NCBI RefSeq assembly: GCF_003854275.1
Contig: NZ_QTQP01000022.1
Span: 58,437 to 122,436 of the forward strand
Reading direction: 5' to 3'
From: Burkholderia sp. Bp8963
GTDB taxonomy: Bacteria; Pseudomonadota; Gammaproteobacteria; Burkholderiales; Burkholderiaceae
Length of the DNA: 64,000 bases
Shown here: positions 7,410 to 16,304 of the stretch, piece after piece
Position numbering within the stretch: position 1 is the stretch's first letter
How the letters are laid out: the number at the start of each line of letters is the position of its first letter
Translations under genes and position numbers: made by a program
Notes under the pieces: model-generated
What the model saw: the letters and a program-made list of their open reading frames with translations, nothing else
Databases searched by the model: none
Told to the model about the DNA's origin: nothing

Positions 7410-8489
7410 TCAGATCGCCGCCGCGACCGCCTTGCCGACGGCCGTCGTATCCGCCGTGCCGCCCATGTCCGGCGTGCGCGGCCCGTCCACCAGCACCGTC
7501 TCGATCGCGCGCATGATCGCGTCGTGCGCGTCCTTGAAGCGGGCGTCGCCGTCGCCGAGAAAATCCAGCATCATCGCGCCGGACCAGATCATCGCGATCG
7601 GGTTCGCGATGTTCTTGCCGAAGATGTCGGGCGCCGAGCCGTGCACGGGCTCGAACAGCGACGGGAACGTGCGCTCCGGATTCAGGTTCGCCGACGCCGC
7701 GAGGCCGATCGTGCCAGTACATGCGGGGCCGAGGTCGGACAGGATGTCGCCGAACAGGTTCGACGCGACCACGACGTCGAAGCGGTCCGGCTGCAGCACG
7801 AAGCGCGCGGACAGGATGTCGATGTGCTGCTTGTCCCACGCGATGTCCGGATAGCCGGCCGCGACCGCCGCGACGCGCTCGTCCCAGTACGGCATGCTGA
7901 CCGCGATGCCGTTCGACTTGGTCGCCGCCGTCAGCTTCTTGCGCGGGCGCGTGTTCGCGAGCTCGAACGCGTACTTGAGGATACGGTCGACGCCGTGGCG
8001 CGTGAACACCGCTTCCTGCAGCACGAATTCACGGTCGGTGCCCTCGAACATCTTGCCGCCGACCGACGTGTATTCGCCTTCGGTGTTCTCGCGCACCACG
8101 TAAAAATCGATGTCGCCGGGCTTGCGGTTCGCGAGCGGGCACGGCACGCCGGGCAGCAGGCGCACCGGACGCAGGTTCACGTACTGGTCGAATTCGCGGC
8201 GGAACTTCAGCAGCGAACCCCACAGCGAGATGTGATCGGGCACCTTGTCGGGCCAGCCGACCGCGCCGAAGTAGATCGCATCATAGCCGCGCAGGGTTTC
8301 GTGCCAGTCGTCCGGCATCATCTTGCCGTGCTGCAGGTAGTAGTCGCAGCTCGCCCATTCGAAATGCGTGAATTCGAGGTTCAGGCCGAATTTCGCGCAC
8401 GCGGCCTGCAGCACGCGCACGCCTTCCGGCATCACTTCCTGGCCGATCCCGTCACCCGCGATCGCGGCGATCCTGAATACCTTGCTCAT
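7410..8489 (-). CDS. dmlA: D-malate / tartrate dehydrogenase (decarboxylating)
   Basis: 359 residues of the isocitrate/isopropylmalate dehydrogenase superfamily, tartrate-dehydrogenase branch (TtuC/DmlA-like: AAIAGDGIGQEVMPEG at the start, REFDQYVNLRPVRLLPG, NLFGDILSDLGP for the metal site). These NAD-, Mn2+-dependent enzymes oxidise D-malate to pyruvate + CO2 and also act on tartrate. GGAG precedes the ATG at 8489; longer upstream in-frame sequence is low-complexity and rejected. Beside cntA/cntB and the aldehyde dehydrogenase it would supply the last step of carnitine carbon use, since L-carnitine oxidation yields (R)-malate. Divergent from a LysR gene, its likely regulator. Confidence 0.85.
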   Translation of the reverse strand: MSKVFRIAAIAGDGIGQEVMPEGVRVLQAACAKFGLNLEFTHFEWASCDYYLQHGKMMPDDWHETLRGYDAIYFGAVGWPDKVPDHISLWGSLLKFRREFDQYVNLRPVRLLPGVPCPLANRKPGDIDFYVVRENTEGEYTSVGGKMFEGTDREFVLQEAVFTRHGVDRILKYAFELANTRPRKKLTAATKSNGIAVSMPYWDERVAAVAAGYPDIAWDKQHIDILSARFVLQPDRFDVVVASNLFGDILSDLGPACTGTIGLAASANLNPERTFPSLFEPVHGSAPDIFGKNIANPIAMIWSGAMMLDFLGDGDARFKDAHDAIMRAIETVLVDGPRTPDMGGTADTTAVGKAVAAAI

Positions 8490-8510
8490 CGTTCGTTCTC
8501 CGTTGCGTCT

Positions 8511-8550
8511 TTGTGTCTCGGTGTGTTTCGGTGTGTTTCTGCGTGTCGCG
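8511..8550. repeat. Degenerate 10-mer repeat (GTGTGTTTCG-like, about 4 copies)
   Basis: Four consecutive imperfect decamers, two of them GTGTGTTTCG/GTGTGTTTCT, occupy the start of the 244-nt gap between divergent dmlA and the LysR gene. Probably simple slippage DNA, possibly within the LysR-controlled promoter. Confidence 0.4.
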
Positions 8551-8733
8551 GCTGCCTGCGCGGAATGCACGCACCGCATGCACGCTAGGATGCCGGAAAG
8601 CGCGCCGCGGATAATCGGCCGGACTGTGGACGCATTTCGCACGTTTCGTGGACAATCGCGCGTTGCGCCGGCGACGCGCGTGCGTCTCCGGCCCCTCACT
8701 GTTTGTTCACCTTCAAAGGACCTCGTCACCCCC

Positions 8734-9642
8734 ATGTCGATGACGCTCGATCCGAAGCAGGCCGCCGCGCTGCTGGCCGTCGCCGACACCGGCAGCTTCG
8801 AGCAGGCGGCCGGCCGCCTGCACGTGACCGCGTCCGCCGTCACGCAGCGCGTGCGCGCGCTGGAGGCGAGCCTCGGCACGCCGCTCGTGCTGCGCACGCG
8901 GCCGTGCCGGCCGACCGTCGCGGGCCAGCGCGTGCTGCAGCACCTGCGCCGCGTCGCCATTCTGCAGGCCGATCTGCAAAGCGCACTCGCGGCCGAGCGC
9001 GAATCACCGATCTCGGTCACGATCGCGCTGAACTCGGATAGCCTCGGCACCTGGTTCCTGCCCGCGCTGACATCGGTGCTGGCCGGCGAACGCATCCTGT
9101 TCGAGCTGATCGTCGAGGATCAGGACCACACGTTCGCGCTGCTCGAAAGCGGGATGGCGGTCGGCTGCGTGACGACCGAGCCGAAGCCGATGCGCGGCTG
9201 CGTCGCGACGCCGCTCGGCACGATGCGCTACCGGCTGCTCGCCGCGACCGCGTTCGCCGCGCACTGGTTTCCGCGCGGCCTGACCCGCACGAGCGCACGC
9301 CGCGCGCCCGTCGTCGCGTATTCGCGGCGCGACACGCTGCAGTCGTCGTTTCTCGAGGAAAAATTCGGGCTGCCCGTCGGCGCGTACCCGTGCCACTACG
9401 TGCCGGGTACGCATGCGCATTTCGCGGCCGTGCAGCACGGGCTCGGCTATGCGATGGTGCCGGCGCCGCTGCTCGGCGACACGCCGCTCGACGCGCAAGG
9501 GCTCGTCGATCTCGCGCCGCGGCATCCGACCGACGTCACGCTGTACTGGCATGCATGGACCGTGCAGTCACCGGCGATGGCGTCGCTGTCCACGCGCGTC
9601 GTCGAAGCGGCGCGGCGGCTGCTCGCGCCGCTCGCGCGCTGA
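8734..9642 (+). CDS. LysR-family regulator, ArgP/LysG-like
   Basis: 302 residues. N-terminal winged HTH (about 3-60): AALLAVADTGSFEQAAGRLHVTASAVTQRVRALE, with the RTRPCRPTVAGQRVL continuation characteristic of the ArgP (IciA)/LysG branch. The C-terminal half is the periplasmic-binding-like effector domain (LLESGMAVGCVTTEPKPMRGC). ATG 8734 or 8740 is possible; AAAGGA at 8715-8720 is rather distant. ArgP/LysG proteins sense basic amino acids and control lysE-type exporters; no lysE is seen here. Divergence from dmlA suggests dmlA as an alternative target. Confidence 0.85.
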   Translation: MSMTLDPKQAAALLAVADTGSFEQAAGRLHVTASAVTQRVRALEASLGTPLVLRTRPCRPTVAGQRVLQHLRRVAILQADLQSALAAERESPISVTIALNSDSLGTWFLPALTSVLAGERILFELIVEDQDHTFALLESGMAVGCVTTEPKPMRGCVATPLGTMRYRLLAATAFAAHWFPRGLTRTSARRAPVVAYSRRDTLQSSFLEEKFGLPVGAYPCHYVPGTHAHFAAVQHGLGYAMVPAPLLGDTPLDAQGLVDLAPRHPTDVTLYWHAWTVQSPAMASLSTRVVEAARRLLAPLAR

Positions 9643-9671
9643 ACGTTGCGCCGTCGTTCGACGCTCTCCCG

Positions 9672-10685
9672 TTACCCGCGCCGCTGCGCGAAGTACGCGC
9701 CGACCGCGTCGACGAACGTGTCGATGTCATCGCGCGACACGTCGCAATGCGTGACGAAGCGCGACGCGTAGAGCATCTGCGTGAGGATCCCGCGCGCGCT
9801 GAGCCATGCCTCGAGCGGCGCGCAGTCGGCTTCGGGAAACTGCGCGAACACCATGTTCGTCGCATGCGACAGCACCTTCACCTCGTCGATGCGCGCGAGC
9901 CCCTCGGCGAGATGCGCGGCATTCGCGTGGTCGTCCGCGAGCCGCTCGACGTTGTGCTCGAGCGCATACAGGCACGCCGCCGCGAGAATGCCCGACTGCC
10001 GCATCCCGCCACCGAGCACCTTGCGCCAGCGATGCGCGCGCTCGATCAGCGGCCGGCTGCCGACCAGCACCGAGCCGACCGGCGCGCCGAGGCCCTTCGA
10101 GAAGCAGATCGACATCGTGTCGAACGGCGCGCCCAGCTCGGCGATCGAGCGGCCCGATGCGACCGCCGCATTGCAGACGCGCGCGCCGTCGAGATGCGCG
10201 GACAACCCGCGGCTGCGCGCGACCGCGACGGCCTCTTCCGCGTAGCCGGTCGGCAGCACGCGGCCGCCGATCGTGTTTTCGAGCGCGAGCAGGCGCGTGC
10301 GTGCGAAATGGTTGTCGATCGGCTTGATCGCGGCGACGATCTTGTCGATCGGCAGCGTGCCGTCGAGCGCATTCTCGATCGGCTGCGGCTGGATGCTGCC
10401 GAGCACCGCCGCACCGCCGCCTTCGTACTTGTAGGTATGCGCGAGCTGGCCGACGATGTATTCGTCGCCACGCTCGCAATGCGCCATCAGCGCGGCGAGG
10501 TTGCTCTGCGTGCCGCTCGGAAAGAACAGGCCGGCCTCCTTGCCCGCGCGCTCGGCCGTCGCGGCCTGCAGGCGCAATACGGTCGGGTCGTCGCCCCACA
10601 CGTCGTCGCCGACTTCGGCGGCAGTCATCGCGGCCAGCATCGCCGGGCTCGGACGCGTCACGGTATCGCTGCGTAAATCGATCAT
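9672..10685 (-). CDS. ltaE: Low-specificity L-threonine aldolase
   Basis: 337 residues, fold-type I PLP enzyme: MIDLRSDTVTRPSPAM start, PSGTQSNLAALMAHC, HLDGARV, and the PLP lysine K197 in SICFSKGLGAPVGS. It cleaves L-threonine/L-allo-threonine to glycine and acetaldehyde. Full length for the family. Convergent with the LysR gene (29 nt between stops). Confidence 0.92.
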   Translation of the reverse strand: MIDLRSDTVTRPSPAMLAAMTAAEVGDDVWGDDPTVLRLQAATAERAGKEAGLFFPSGTQSNLAALMAHCERGDEYIVGQLAHTYKYEGGGAAVLGSIQPQPIENALDGTLPIDKIVAAIKPIDNHFARTRLLALENTIGGRVLPTGYAEEAVAVARSRGLSAHLDGARVCNAAVASGRSIAELGAPFDTMSICFSKGLGAPVGSVLVGSRPLIERAHRWRKVLGGGMRQSGILAAACLYALEHNVERLADDHANAAHLAEGLARIDEVKVLSHATNMVFAQFPEADCAPLEAWLSARGILTQMLYASRFVTHCDVSRDDIDTFVDAVGAYFAQRRG

Positions 10686-10896
10686 CAGTGGTCCCTGAGT
10701 GAACGCATGCCGATACGGACCTCCGATACCGGCGGTGCAGAAACGAGACTCAGAGTGTACGCAATTCGCCGTGCGCTTGCCGGACGGCGGCGGGCCGGCC
10801 GCGCAGCACGCCGCGGCCGGAATGCCGCAACGCGCCATATTGACGCAGGTGCGGCAGGCCGCCGCATCGCACGCGCGGGCGCCACGCACCGCGTTC

Positions 10897-10910
10897 TTGA
10901 TACGAATCAA
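10897..10910. promoter_or_regulatory. FNR/ANR box upstream of cydAB
   Basis: TTGAT-ACGA-ATCAA is a perfect match to the TTGAT-N4-ATCAA FNR/ANR consensus, 164 nt before the cydA start. Low-oxygen activation of a bd oxidase by an FNR-family protein fits established biology. A class-II start would fall near 10945; no good -10 hexamer is seen there. The rest of the 389-nt region 10686-11074 shows nothing else I can name. Confidence 0.75.
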
Positions 10911-11074
10911 CGATTTACCCCGCAAAGGCCGCGCGCGGGCTGGACATCTGCGACGAGTTGGCACATTTCGCGCCGCAACATCGCGTCCCATACTCCAGCC
11001 AACCCTGCAGCCGCCATTGGCCAGGGTCCGCCGGCAGCCCCGCCGGCGGGTATCGACAGCATCGGTCAACTGGT

Positions 11075-12487
11075 ATGGATACCGCTTTCTCGGCCCTCGA
11101 TCTGGCCCGCCTGCAGTTCGCATTCACCGTCTCCTTTCACATCGTCTTTCCGGCACTGAGCATCGGCCTCGCGAGTTTCATCGCGGTGCTCGAATACCGC
11201 TGGCTGAAAACCGGCAAGCAGTACTACAAGACCCTGTGCCTGTTCTGGTCGAAGATCTTCGCGGTCGCGTTCGGGATGGGCGTCGTCTCCGGGGTCGTGA
11301 TGAGCTATCAGTTCGGCACCAACTGGTCCGGCTTCTCGAGCTTCGCCGGCTCGGTCACCGGCCCGCTGCTGATGTACGAAGTGATGACCGCGTTCTTCCT
11401 CGAAGCCGGCTTCCTCGGCATCATGCTGTTCGGCTGGAACCGCGTCGGCCCGCGCGCGCACTTCGGCGCGACGCTGATGGTCGCGATCGGCACGATCATC
11501 TCGACGTTCTGGATCCTCGCGTCGAACAGCTGGATGCAGACGCCGCAGGGCTTCGAGATCGTCGACGGCCGCGTCGTGCCGACCGACTGGTTCGCGATCA
11601 TCTTCAACCCGTCGTTCCCGTACCGCCTGTTCCACATGGCGATCGCCGCGTTCATCGTGGCCGCGCTGGTGGTCGCCGCGACCGGCGCATGGCACCTGCT
11701 GAAGGGCCGCCGCGACCCCGGCGTGAAGAAGATGTTCTCGATGGCGCTGTGGCTGCTGCTGGTGCTCGCGCCGGTGCAGGCGCTGATCGGCGACCAGCAC
11801 GGCATCAACACGCTGAAGCACCAGCCCGCGAAGATCGCCGCGATCGAGGGCCTGTGGGAAACCGAGAAGGGCGGCACGCCGCTGAACCTGTTCGGCATTC
11901 CCGACATGCAGGCCGAAACGACGCGTTACGCGGTGAAGGTGCCGCATCTCGGCAGCCTGATCCTCACGCACAGCTGGGACGGCGAGATCCGCGGCCTGAA
12001 GGAATTCGCGCCGGAAGACCGGCCGAACTCGACGGTCGTGTTCTGGAGCTTCCGGATCATGGTCGGCCTCGGCTTCGCGATGATCGGTCTCGCCGCGCTC
12101 GCATGGTTCCTGCGCCGCCGCGGCCGCCTGTATGAATCGAAAGGGTTCCAGCGCTTCGCGCTCGCAATGGGCCCGACCGGCTTCGTGTCGCTGCTCGCCG
12201 GCTGGGTGACGACCGAAGCGGGCCGCCAGCCGTGGGTCGTCTACGGCGTGATGCGCACCGCGCATGCCGTGTCGCCGCTCACCGCGCAGCAGGTCAGCAT
12301 CTCGATGATGACGTTCGTGATCGTGTACTTCCTCGTGTTCGGCACCGGCGTCTACTACATGCTCAAGCTGATGAAGGCCGGCCCCGCGCTGCCCGACGTC
12401 AGGCATGACGACACACCGGACACGCGCCCCGACCACACCGCGCGCCGCCCGATGTCGGCCGTCGACGAACTGATCGAGACCGTCTGA
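11075..12487 (+). CDS. cydA: Cytochrome bd ubiquinol oxidase subunit I
   Basis: 470 residues. It begins FSALDLARLQFAFTVSFHIVFPALSIG (H22 is the probable haem b595 ligand) and has nine or so membrane helices and the conserved GWVTTEAGRQPWVVYG near residue 385. The short quinol loop is of the cyanide-insensitive CioA type rather than the long E. coli CydA loop. Complex in the inner membrane oxidises quinol and reduces O2 to water without proton pumping. Start chosen at ATG 11075 because the family N-terminus begins there; the in-frame upstream extension does not resemble CydA. Operon with cydB, 32 nt gap, under the FNR box at 10897. Confidence 0.95.
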   Translation: MDTAFSALDLARLQFAFTVSFHIVFPALSIGLASFIAVLEYRWLKTGKQYYKTLCLFWSKIFAVAFGMGVVSGVVMSYQFGTNWSGFSSFAGSVTGPLLMYEVMTAFFLEAGFLGIMLFGWNRVGPRAHFGATLMVAIGTIISTFWILASNSWMQTPQGFEIVDGRVVPTDWFAIIFNPSFPYRLFHMAIAAFIVAALVVAATGAWHLLKGRRDPGVKKMFSMALWLLLVLAPVQALIGDQHGINTLKHQPAKIAAIEGLWETEKGGTPLNLFGIPDMQAETTRYAVKVPHLGSLILTHSWDGEIRGLKEFAPEDRPNSTVVFWSFRIMVGLGFAMIGLAALAWFLRRRGRLYESKGFQRFALAMGPTGFVSLLAGWVTTEAGRQPWVVYGVMRTAHAVSPLTAQQVSISMMTFVIVYFLVFGTGVYYMLKLMKAGPALPDVRHDDTPDTRPDHTARRPMSAVDELIETV

Positions 12488-12519
12488 ACGGCCCACCCAA
12501 CACGCATACGAGGAATTTC

Positions 12520-13527
12520 ATGGACGTCACCGTAATCTGGGCCGCGATCATCGCATTGGGGCTCTTCATGTACGTCGTGCTCGACGGCTTCGACCTCGGC
12601 ATCGGCATCGTCTTCCCGTTCTTCCCGGACGAGAAGGAACGCGACCTGATGATGAACACGGTCGCGCCCGTGTGGGACGGCAACGAGACCTGGCTCGTGC
12701 TCGGCGGCGCCGGCCTGTTCGCGGTGTTCCCGGTCGTGTACTCGACCGTGCTGTCCGCGCTGTACCTGCCGCTCGTGTTCATGCTGGTCTGCCTGATCTT
12801 CCGCGGCGTGTCGTTCGAGATCCGCGCGAAGGCGCGCCGCACCAAGCAGCTGTGGAATCTCGCGTTCATCGGCGGCTCGGCCGGCGCGACGTTCTTCCAG
12901 GGCGTGGCGCTCGGCGCATTCCTGCAGGGCATCCAGGTCAAGGACGGCGTGTTCGCCGGCGATGCGTTCGACTGGCTCACGCCGTTCAGCCTGCTGACCG
13001 GCCTCGGCCTGATCGTCACCTACGCGCTGCTCGGCTGCTGCTGGCTCGTCGCGAAGACCGAAGGCGACCTGCAGCGGCGCCTGCATCGCGTCGTGTGGCC
13101 GCTGACCGTCGTGTTGCTCGGCTTCATCGCGATCGTCAGCCTGTGGACGCCGCTGCAGGATCCGGCGATCGCCGAACGCTGGTTCGATTCGGGGCTGTTC
13201 TGGCGCCTGCTGCCGGTGCCGTTCCTGGTCGCGGGCTGTGCGGTGTGGATGTATCGCGCGGTGCGCAGCCGGCACGACATGACGCCGTTCGTGCTCGCAC
13301 TGGCGCTTGTGCTGCTCGGCTACGTCGGCCTGCTCGTCAGCCTGTTCCCGTATGCGATTCCGCAGACCATGACGATCTGGGAAGCAGCGGCGCCGCGTTC
13401 GAGCCAGACCTTCACACTGGTCGGCGCAGCGGTTATCCTGCCGATCATCATCGCCTACACGACGATGGGTTACTGGGTATTCCGAGGGAAGGTGCGTCAT
13501 GAAGACCAGCACTACTACCACCACTGA
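12520..13527 (+). CDS. cydB: Cytochrome bd ubiquinol oxidase subunit II
   Basis: 335 residues, about 8-9 membrane helices; conserved LFMYVVLDGFDLGIGIVFPF start and NETWLVLGGAGLFAVFP motif of CydB/CioB. Structural partner of CydA needed for haem d assembly. The last codons overlap the start of the small DUF2474 gene, implying translational coupling. Confidence 0.95.
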   Translation: MDVTVIWAAIIALGLFMYVVLDGFDLGIGIVFPFFPDEKERDLMMNTVAPVWDGNETWLVLGGAGLFAVFPVVYSTVLSALYLPLVFMLVCLIFRGVSFEIRAKARRTKQLWNLAFIGGSAGATFFQGVALGAFLQGIQVKDGVFAGDAFDWLTPFSLLTGLGLIVTYALLGCCWLVAKTEGDLQRRLHRVVWPLTVVLLGFIAIVSLWTPLQDPAIAERWFDSGLFWRLLPVPFLVAGCAVWMYRAVRSRHDMTPFVLALALVLLGYVGLLVSLFPYAIPQTMTIWEAAAPRSSQTFTLVGAAVILPIIIAYTTMGYWVFRGKVRHEDQHYYHH

Positions 13528-13666
13528 GCACGACGCCGCGCCGCGCTCGAAACTGCGCGGCTGGATGTGGTTCGTGCTGCTGTGGGCCGGCGGCGTCGCA
13601 GGCGCCGTGACGCTCGGCTATGTGTTCAAGATCTTCATGAACCTGACGCTGTTTGCCGTGAAGTAA
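13499..13666 (+). CDS. Small membrane protein, DUF2474 family (bd-oxidase accessory)
   Basis: 55 residues, starting inside cydB (29-nt overlap) after GAGGGAAGG. A threonine-rich head and basic RSKLRG stretch precede one transmembrane helix (WMWFVLLWAGGVAGAVTLGY, residues 22-41) and a short tail. Position and shape match the DUF2474 proteins that follow cioAB in Burkholderia and Pseudomonas. By analogy with CydX/CbdX it probably stabilises the oxidase; that role is an inference. Confidence 0.75.
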   Translation: MKTSTTTTTEHDAAPRSKLRGWMWFVLLWAGGVAGAVTLGYVFKIFMNLTLFAVK

Positions 13667-13914
13667 GCGTGTCGGGCCGGTCTCGCCGTGCGACCGGTTC
13701 GCCGCGCGCGGCACGCGGCCCGCATCGCATCCCGCCCGTCATCGCCCGTCACCGCCTGCACGGCGTCGCGCACATCGCCTTGATCAGGCCGGCACGGACG
13801 TCTCCGACACGCTACGCGGCCCGTTCTATCGACTGGCTGTTGGCGCGCGCGTTGGAACTGGACGGGCCGGCTGTGTCGTGAGCCGGACGACAAGACCGCC
13901 CGAACCAGTCACGC

Positions 13915-14109
13915 TCAGCGGCGCTGGCCCAGCGCCGCTTCGATCTTGCGATCGGTCTTGTACTGGCTCAGCGCATAGACCGACCAGATCGCGGCCGGGA
14001 TCCAGCCGATCAGCGTCAGTTGCAGGATCAGGCAGATCAGGCCGGCAATCGGGCGGCCGATCGTGAAGAACTGCAGCCACGGCACCAGCAGGGCGAGAAG
14101 CAGACGCAT
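13915..14109 (-). CDS. YqaE/Pmp3-family small membrane protein
   Basis: 64 residues with two hydrophobic helices (LLLALLVPWLQFFTIG and LICLILQLTLIGWIPAAIW) and the family ending YALSQYKTDRKIEAAL. AGAGGA precedes ATG 14109. Pmp3 proteins sit in the inner membrane and are linked to membrane-potential and salt stress. Convergent with the cyd operon. Confidence 0.88.
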   Translation of the reverse strand: MRLLLALLVPWLQFFTIGRPIAGLICLILQLTLIGWIPAAIWSVYALSQYKTDRKIEAALGQRR

Positions 14110-14259
14110 GAGTGGTCCTCTTGGTACGTCGTTGAACGGGTAATGCGCGGTCAATATGGCGTTTCGCGCCGGCAAATTCAAGCATCGTTCGTCCGGCGCG
14201 GCATGGTCGCCGATGATCCACGCATCACGCGATGCATCCAGCCTCGCGCAAATGCGAAC

Positions 14260-14286
14260 GCGGCGCCGTCGACTGCCCGGCGCCGC
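14260..14286. terminator. GC-rich hairpin upstream of Pmp3 gene / 3' of phosphatase gene
   Basis: GCGGCGCCG (14260-14268), 9-nt loop, perfect complement at 14278-14286, 51 nt beyond the stop of the leftward phosphatase gene. No T-tract; a second GCCGCC/GGCGGC pair lies just beside it. Terminator function is plausible but weakly supported. Confidence 0.4.
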
Positions 14287-14336
14287 GCCTGCCGCCTGCC
14301 GCCCCCGGGCGGCAAGCGGCCCTACCTGATTGTCTG

Positions 14337-16025
14337 TCAGTGCTCGATGCCGAGCCCCGGCAGCACGCGCGTATGCTCGACGACGACCGCGTGCAGCAGG
14401 TCCGGATCGGCGCCGAGCAGCCCGAGGATCGTCGGCGCGACCTGCTTGGTGCCGACATAGTCGTTGACCGTGCGCGCGCGATGGAGGCCCGGGTACGACA
14501 CGAGCAGGCCGAGGTGATTGTCATCCGGCGCGTTGCCGCCGTGCTCCTCGTCCTTCTTCGTGCTCGACGTGTAGATCACGCCCGGATTCGGCTGCACGAT
14601 GATGTCCGGCGTGCGGCCGTTGGCCGGATCGCCGAAGCGGTCGGCGAGCGCCGCGCCGTACAGGATGTACGCCTGCGGACCGTCCGCACAGATCCCCGGC
14701 GCGTTGCAGCCGAGGTTCGCCTTCAGCGTCTTGACGACGGCGGTGCGCTGGTTGCGATCGCGCAGCCAGATCAGGCCGACGTCGTCGGTCTGCACGAAGC
14801 CCGTGTTGACGAGGCCCGTACCGTCGTTCAGGTTGCCCGACTTGGTATTGTTCTGGCCAAAGTTGCCGTTCTTGTCGAGGTAGTTGTTCTGTTCGAGCAG
14901 CGCCGTCAGCGTGTCGCCGTTCTTCACGAGCTTCGTGTGATCGGTCGGCGACTGGCCGTGCTTCGCCGTCACGATCACGGCCGTCGAGCTGTACAGGTTT
15001 TGCTGCTTCAGCTCGGCGACGATCCGGCCGATCGAGTTGTCGATATACGTGATCGCGTTCGCGACTTGCCCGTTCGGCGTGAAGTTCGCGTCCATGTAGC
15101 CGCCGCCCTTCGTCACCAGCGCCTTCTGCGCGACGCTCAGCGTCTGGAAGTCCGCACCGAACACCGTCGGCACCGATGCGGCCTTGCCGGTCGAATCCTT
15201 GCCGTCGATCTGGTCGATCAGCGCCTGCACGTGCAGGTTGTCGAACTGCGCGGTGTGCGAATAGACGTCGGAGTAATCGGTCTTCGTCACCGGGTCGATC
15301 GAGTTGATCTCGGTGCGCATCAGATCGTCGACCCCCTTGCCCGACGGGCCGTTCACCCAGTCGTAGCCCCATGCGTGCTTGTCAGCCCACGCGGTGCGGG
15401 CATTCGGGATCGCGGCCTTCACGGCCTCGAACACGGTGTTCGTCTTCACGTAGTTGTGCGGATACACCGGCACGCACTTGCCGTTCACGAGCGCGTTCGG
15501 GATCGCCTGCGGGTTGAATGCACCGCCGCCGTTGAGGTTCACGAGCGCGCCGCCGTTCATCGCGTCGATGCCGGTCGTTTCGTCGAACACGACGTTCCAG
15601 CCCTGCTGGCCCGAACAGGTCGTGTCGGTCGGCGCATACAGCGTGCGGTCATACGACACGTCGTAGAACAGGCCGGCCGTCTTCGGCGAGCCGCCCGTCA
15701 GCAGCGCCGCGAGGCCCGGAAACGAATCCGACAGGCCCGGCGTATGCGCGTTCGTGTACGTCACGCCGCTTTGCGCGAGCGCCGCCACGTTCGGGCACGT
15801 GTTCGCGCCGATGCAGCGTGCGAGATCCTGCTCGTGCAGGCCGTCGATGCTGAGCAGCAGCACGTGCTTCACGACACGGCGGCCGTGGTCGCCGCGGTTC
15901 CCTTGATTGTCCTGGTTGCCCTGATTCCCTTCGCCCTGCTGCGCATACGCACATGCGCTCGCGAGCGCCAGCGCGCCCGCCACCACCATAGCCAGCTTCC
16001 GCTGCTTACCGAAGAACGAAATCAT
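14337..16025 (-). CDS. Exported alkaline-phosphatase-superfamily protein (phosphodiesterase/nucleotide pyrophosphatase type)
   Basis: 562 residues. Signal peptide MISFFGKQRKLAMVVAGA...AYAQ, then a short Gln/Asn/Gly-rich linker. Metal-site motifs of the superfamily are present: LLLSIDGLHEQDL (Asp), PGLSDSFPGLAALLTGG (probable Ser nucleophile), VTAKHGQSPTDH and HGGNAPDDNHLG (His/Asp ligands). It acts in the periplasm or outside on a phospho-mono- or diester that cannot be named. ATG 16025 is preferred over the GTG one codon earlier. Monocistronic, divergent from a small orphan gene. Confidence 0.82.
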   Translation of the reverse strand: MISFFGKQRKLAMVVAGALALASACAYAQQGEGNQGNQDNQGNRGDHGRRVVKHVLLLSIDGLHEQDLARCIGANTCPNVAALAQSGVTYTNAHTPGLSDSFPGLAALLTGGSPKTAGLFYDVSYDRTLYAPTDTTCSGQQGWNVVFDETTGIDAMNGGALVNLNGGGAFNPQAIPNALVNGKCVPVYPHNYVKTNTVFEAVKAAIPNARTAWADKHAWGYDWVNGPSGKGVDDLMRTEINSIDPVTKTDYSDVYSHTAQFDNLHVQALIDQIDGKDSTGKAASVPTVFGADFQTLSVAQKALVTKGGGYMDANFTPNGQVANAITYIDNSIGRIVAELKQQNLYSSTAVIVTAKHGQSPTDHTKLVKNGDTLTALLEQNNYLDKNGNFGQNNTKSGNLNDGTGLVNTGFVQTDDVGLIWLRDRNQRTAVVKTLKANLGCNAPGICADGPQAYILYGAALADRFGDPANGRTPDIIVQPNPGVIYTSSTKKDEEHGGNAPDDNHLGLLVSYPGLHRARTVNDYVGTKQVAPTILGLLGADPDLLHAVVVEHTRVLPGLGIEH

Positions 16026-16276
16026 CACCCCACCTCATCGATTGACGTTGGACCGCTTCGCCTGCGAACAGGCGCGTCAATATCGCCGAGCTGTGGGGCG
16101 CTCCCGTGAAGCGAGGCTTTCTGTTGTCTGTCAAACGTAACCAATCGCAAGTGACACGAATCAGTCGCAATGCGAGGGCTGCGATGCGTTGGCGATCACG
16201 CGAGCGGAGCCGCACCGGGATCGGGCTGATCCATGGATTTTTGTCGGCTTGGCACCCGACTATTGGCGTGTAATAA

Positions 16277-16288
16277 AGGGTTTTCCCT
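16277..16288. promoter_or_regulatory. AGGGTTTTCCCT element before a small gene
   Basis: The 12-bp near-palindrome AGGGTTTTCCCT ends 16 nt before the ATG at 16305. The identical 12-mer occurs twice before another small gene at 28857. Confidence 0.5.
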
Positions 16289-16304
16289 GACCCGGAGCAC
16301 GAGA

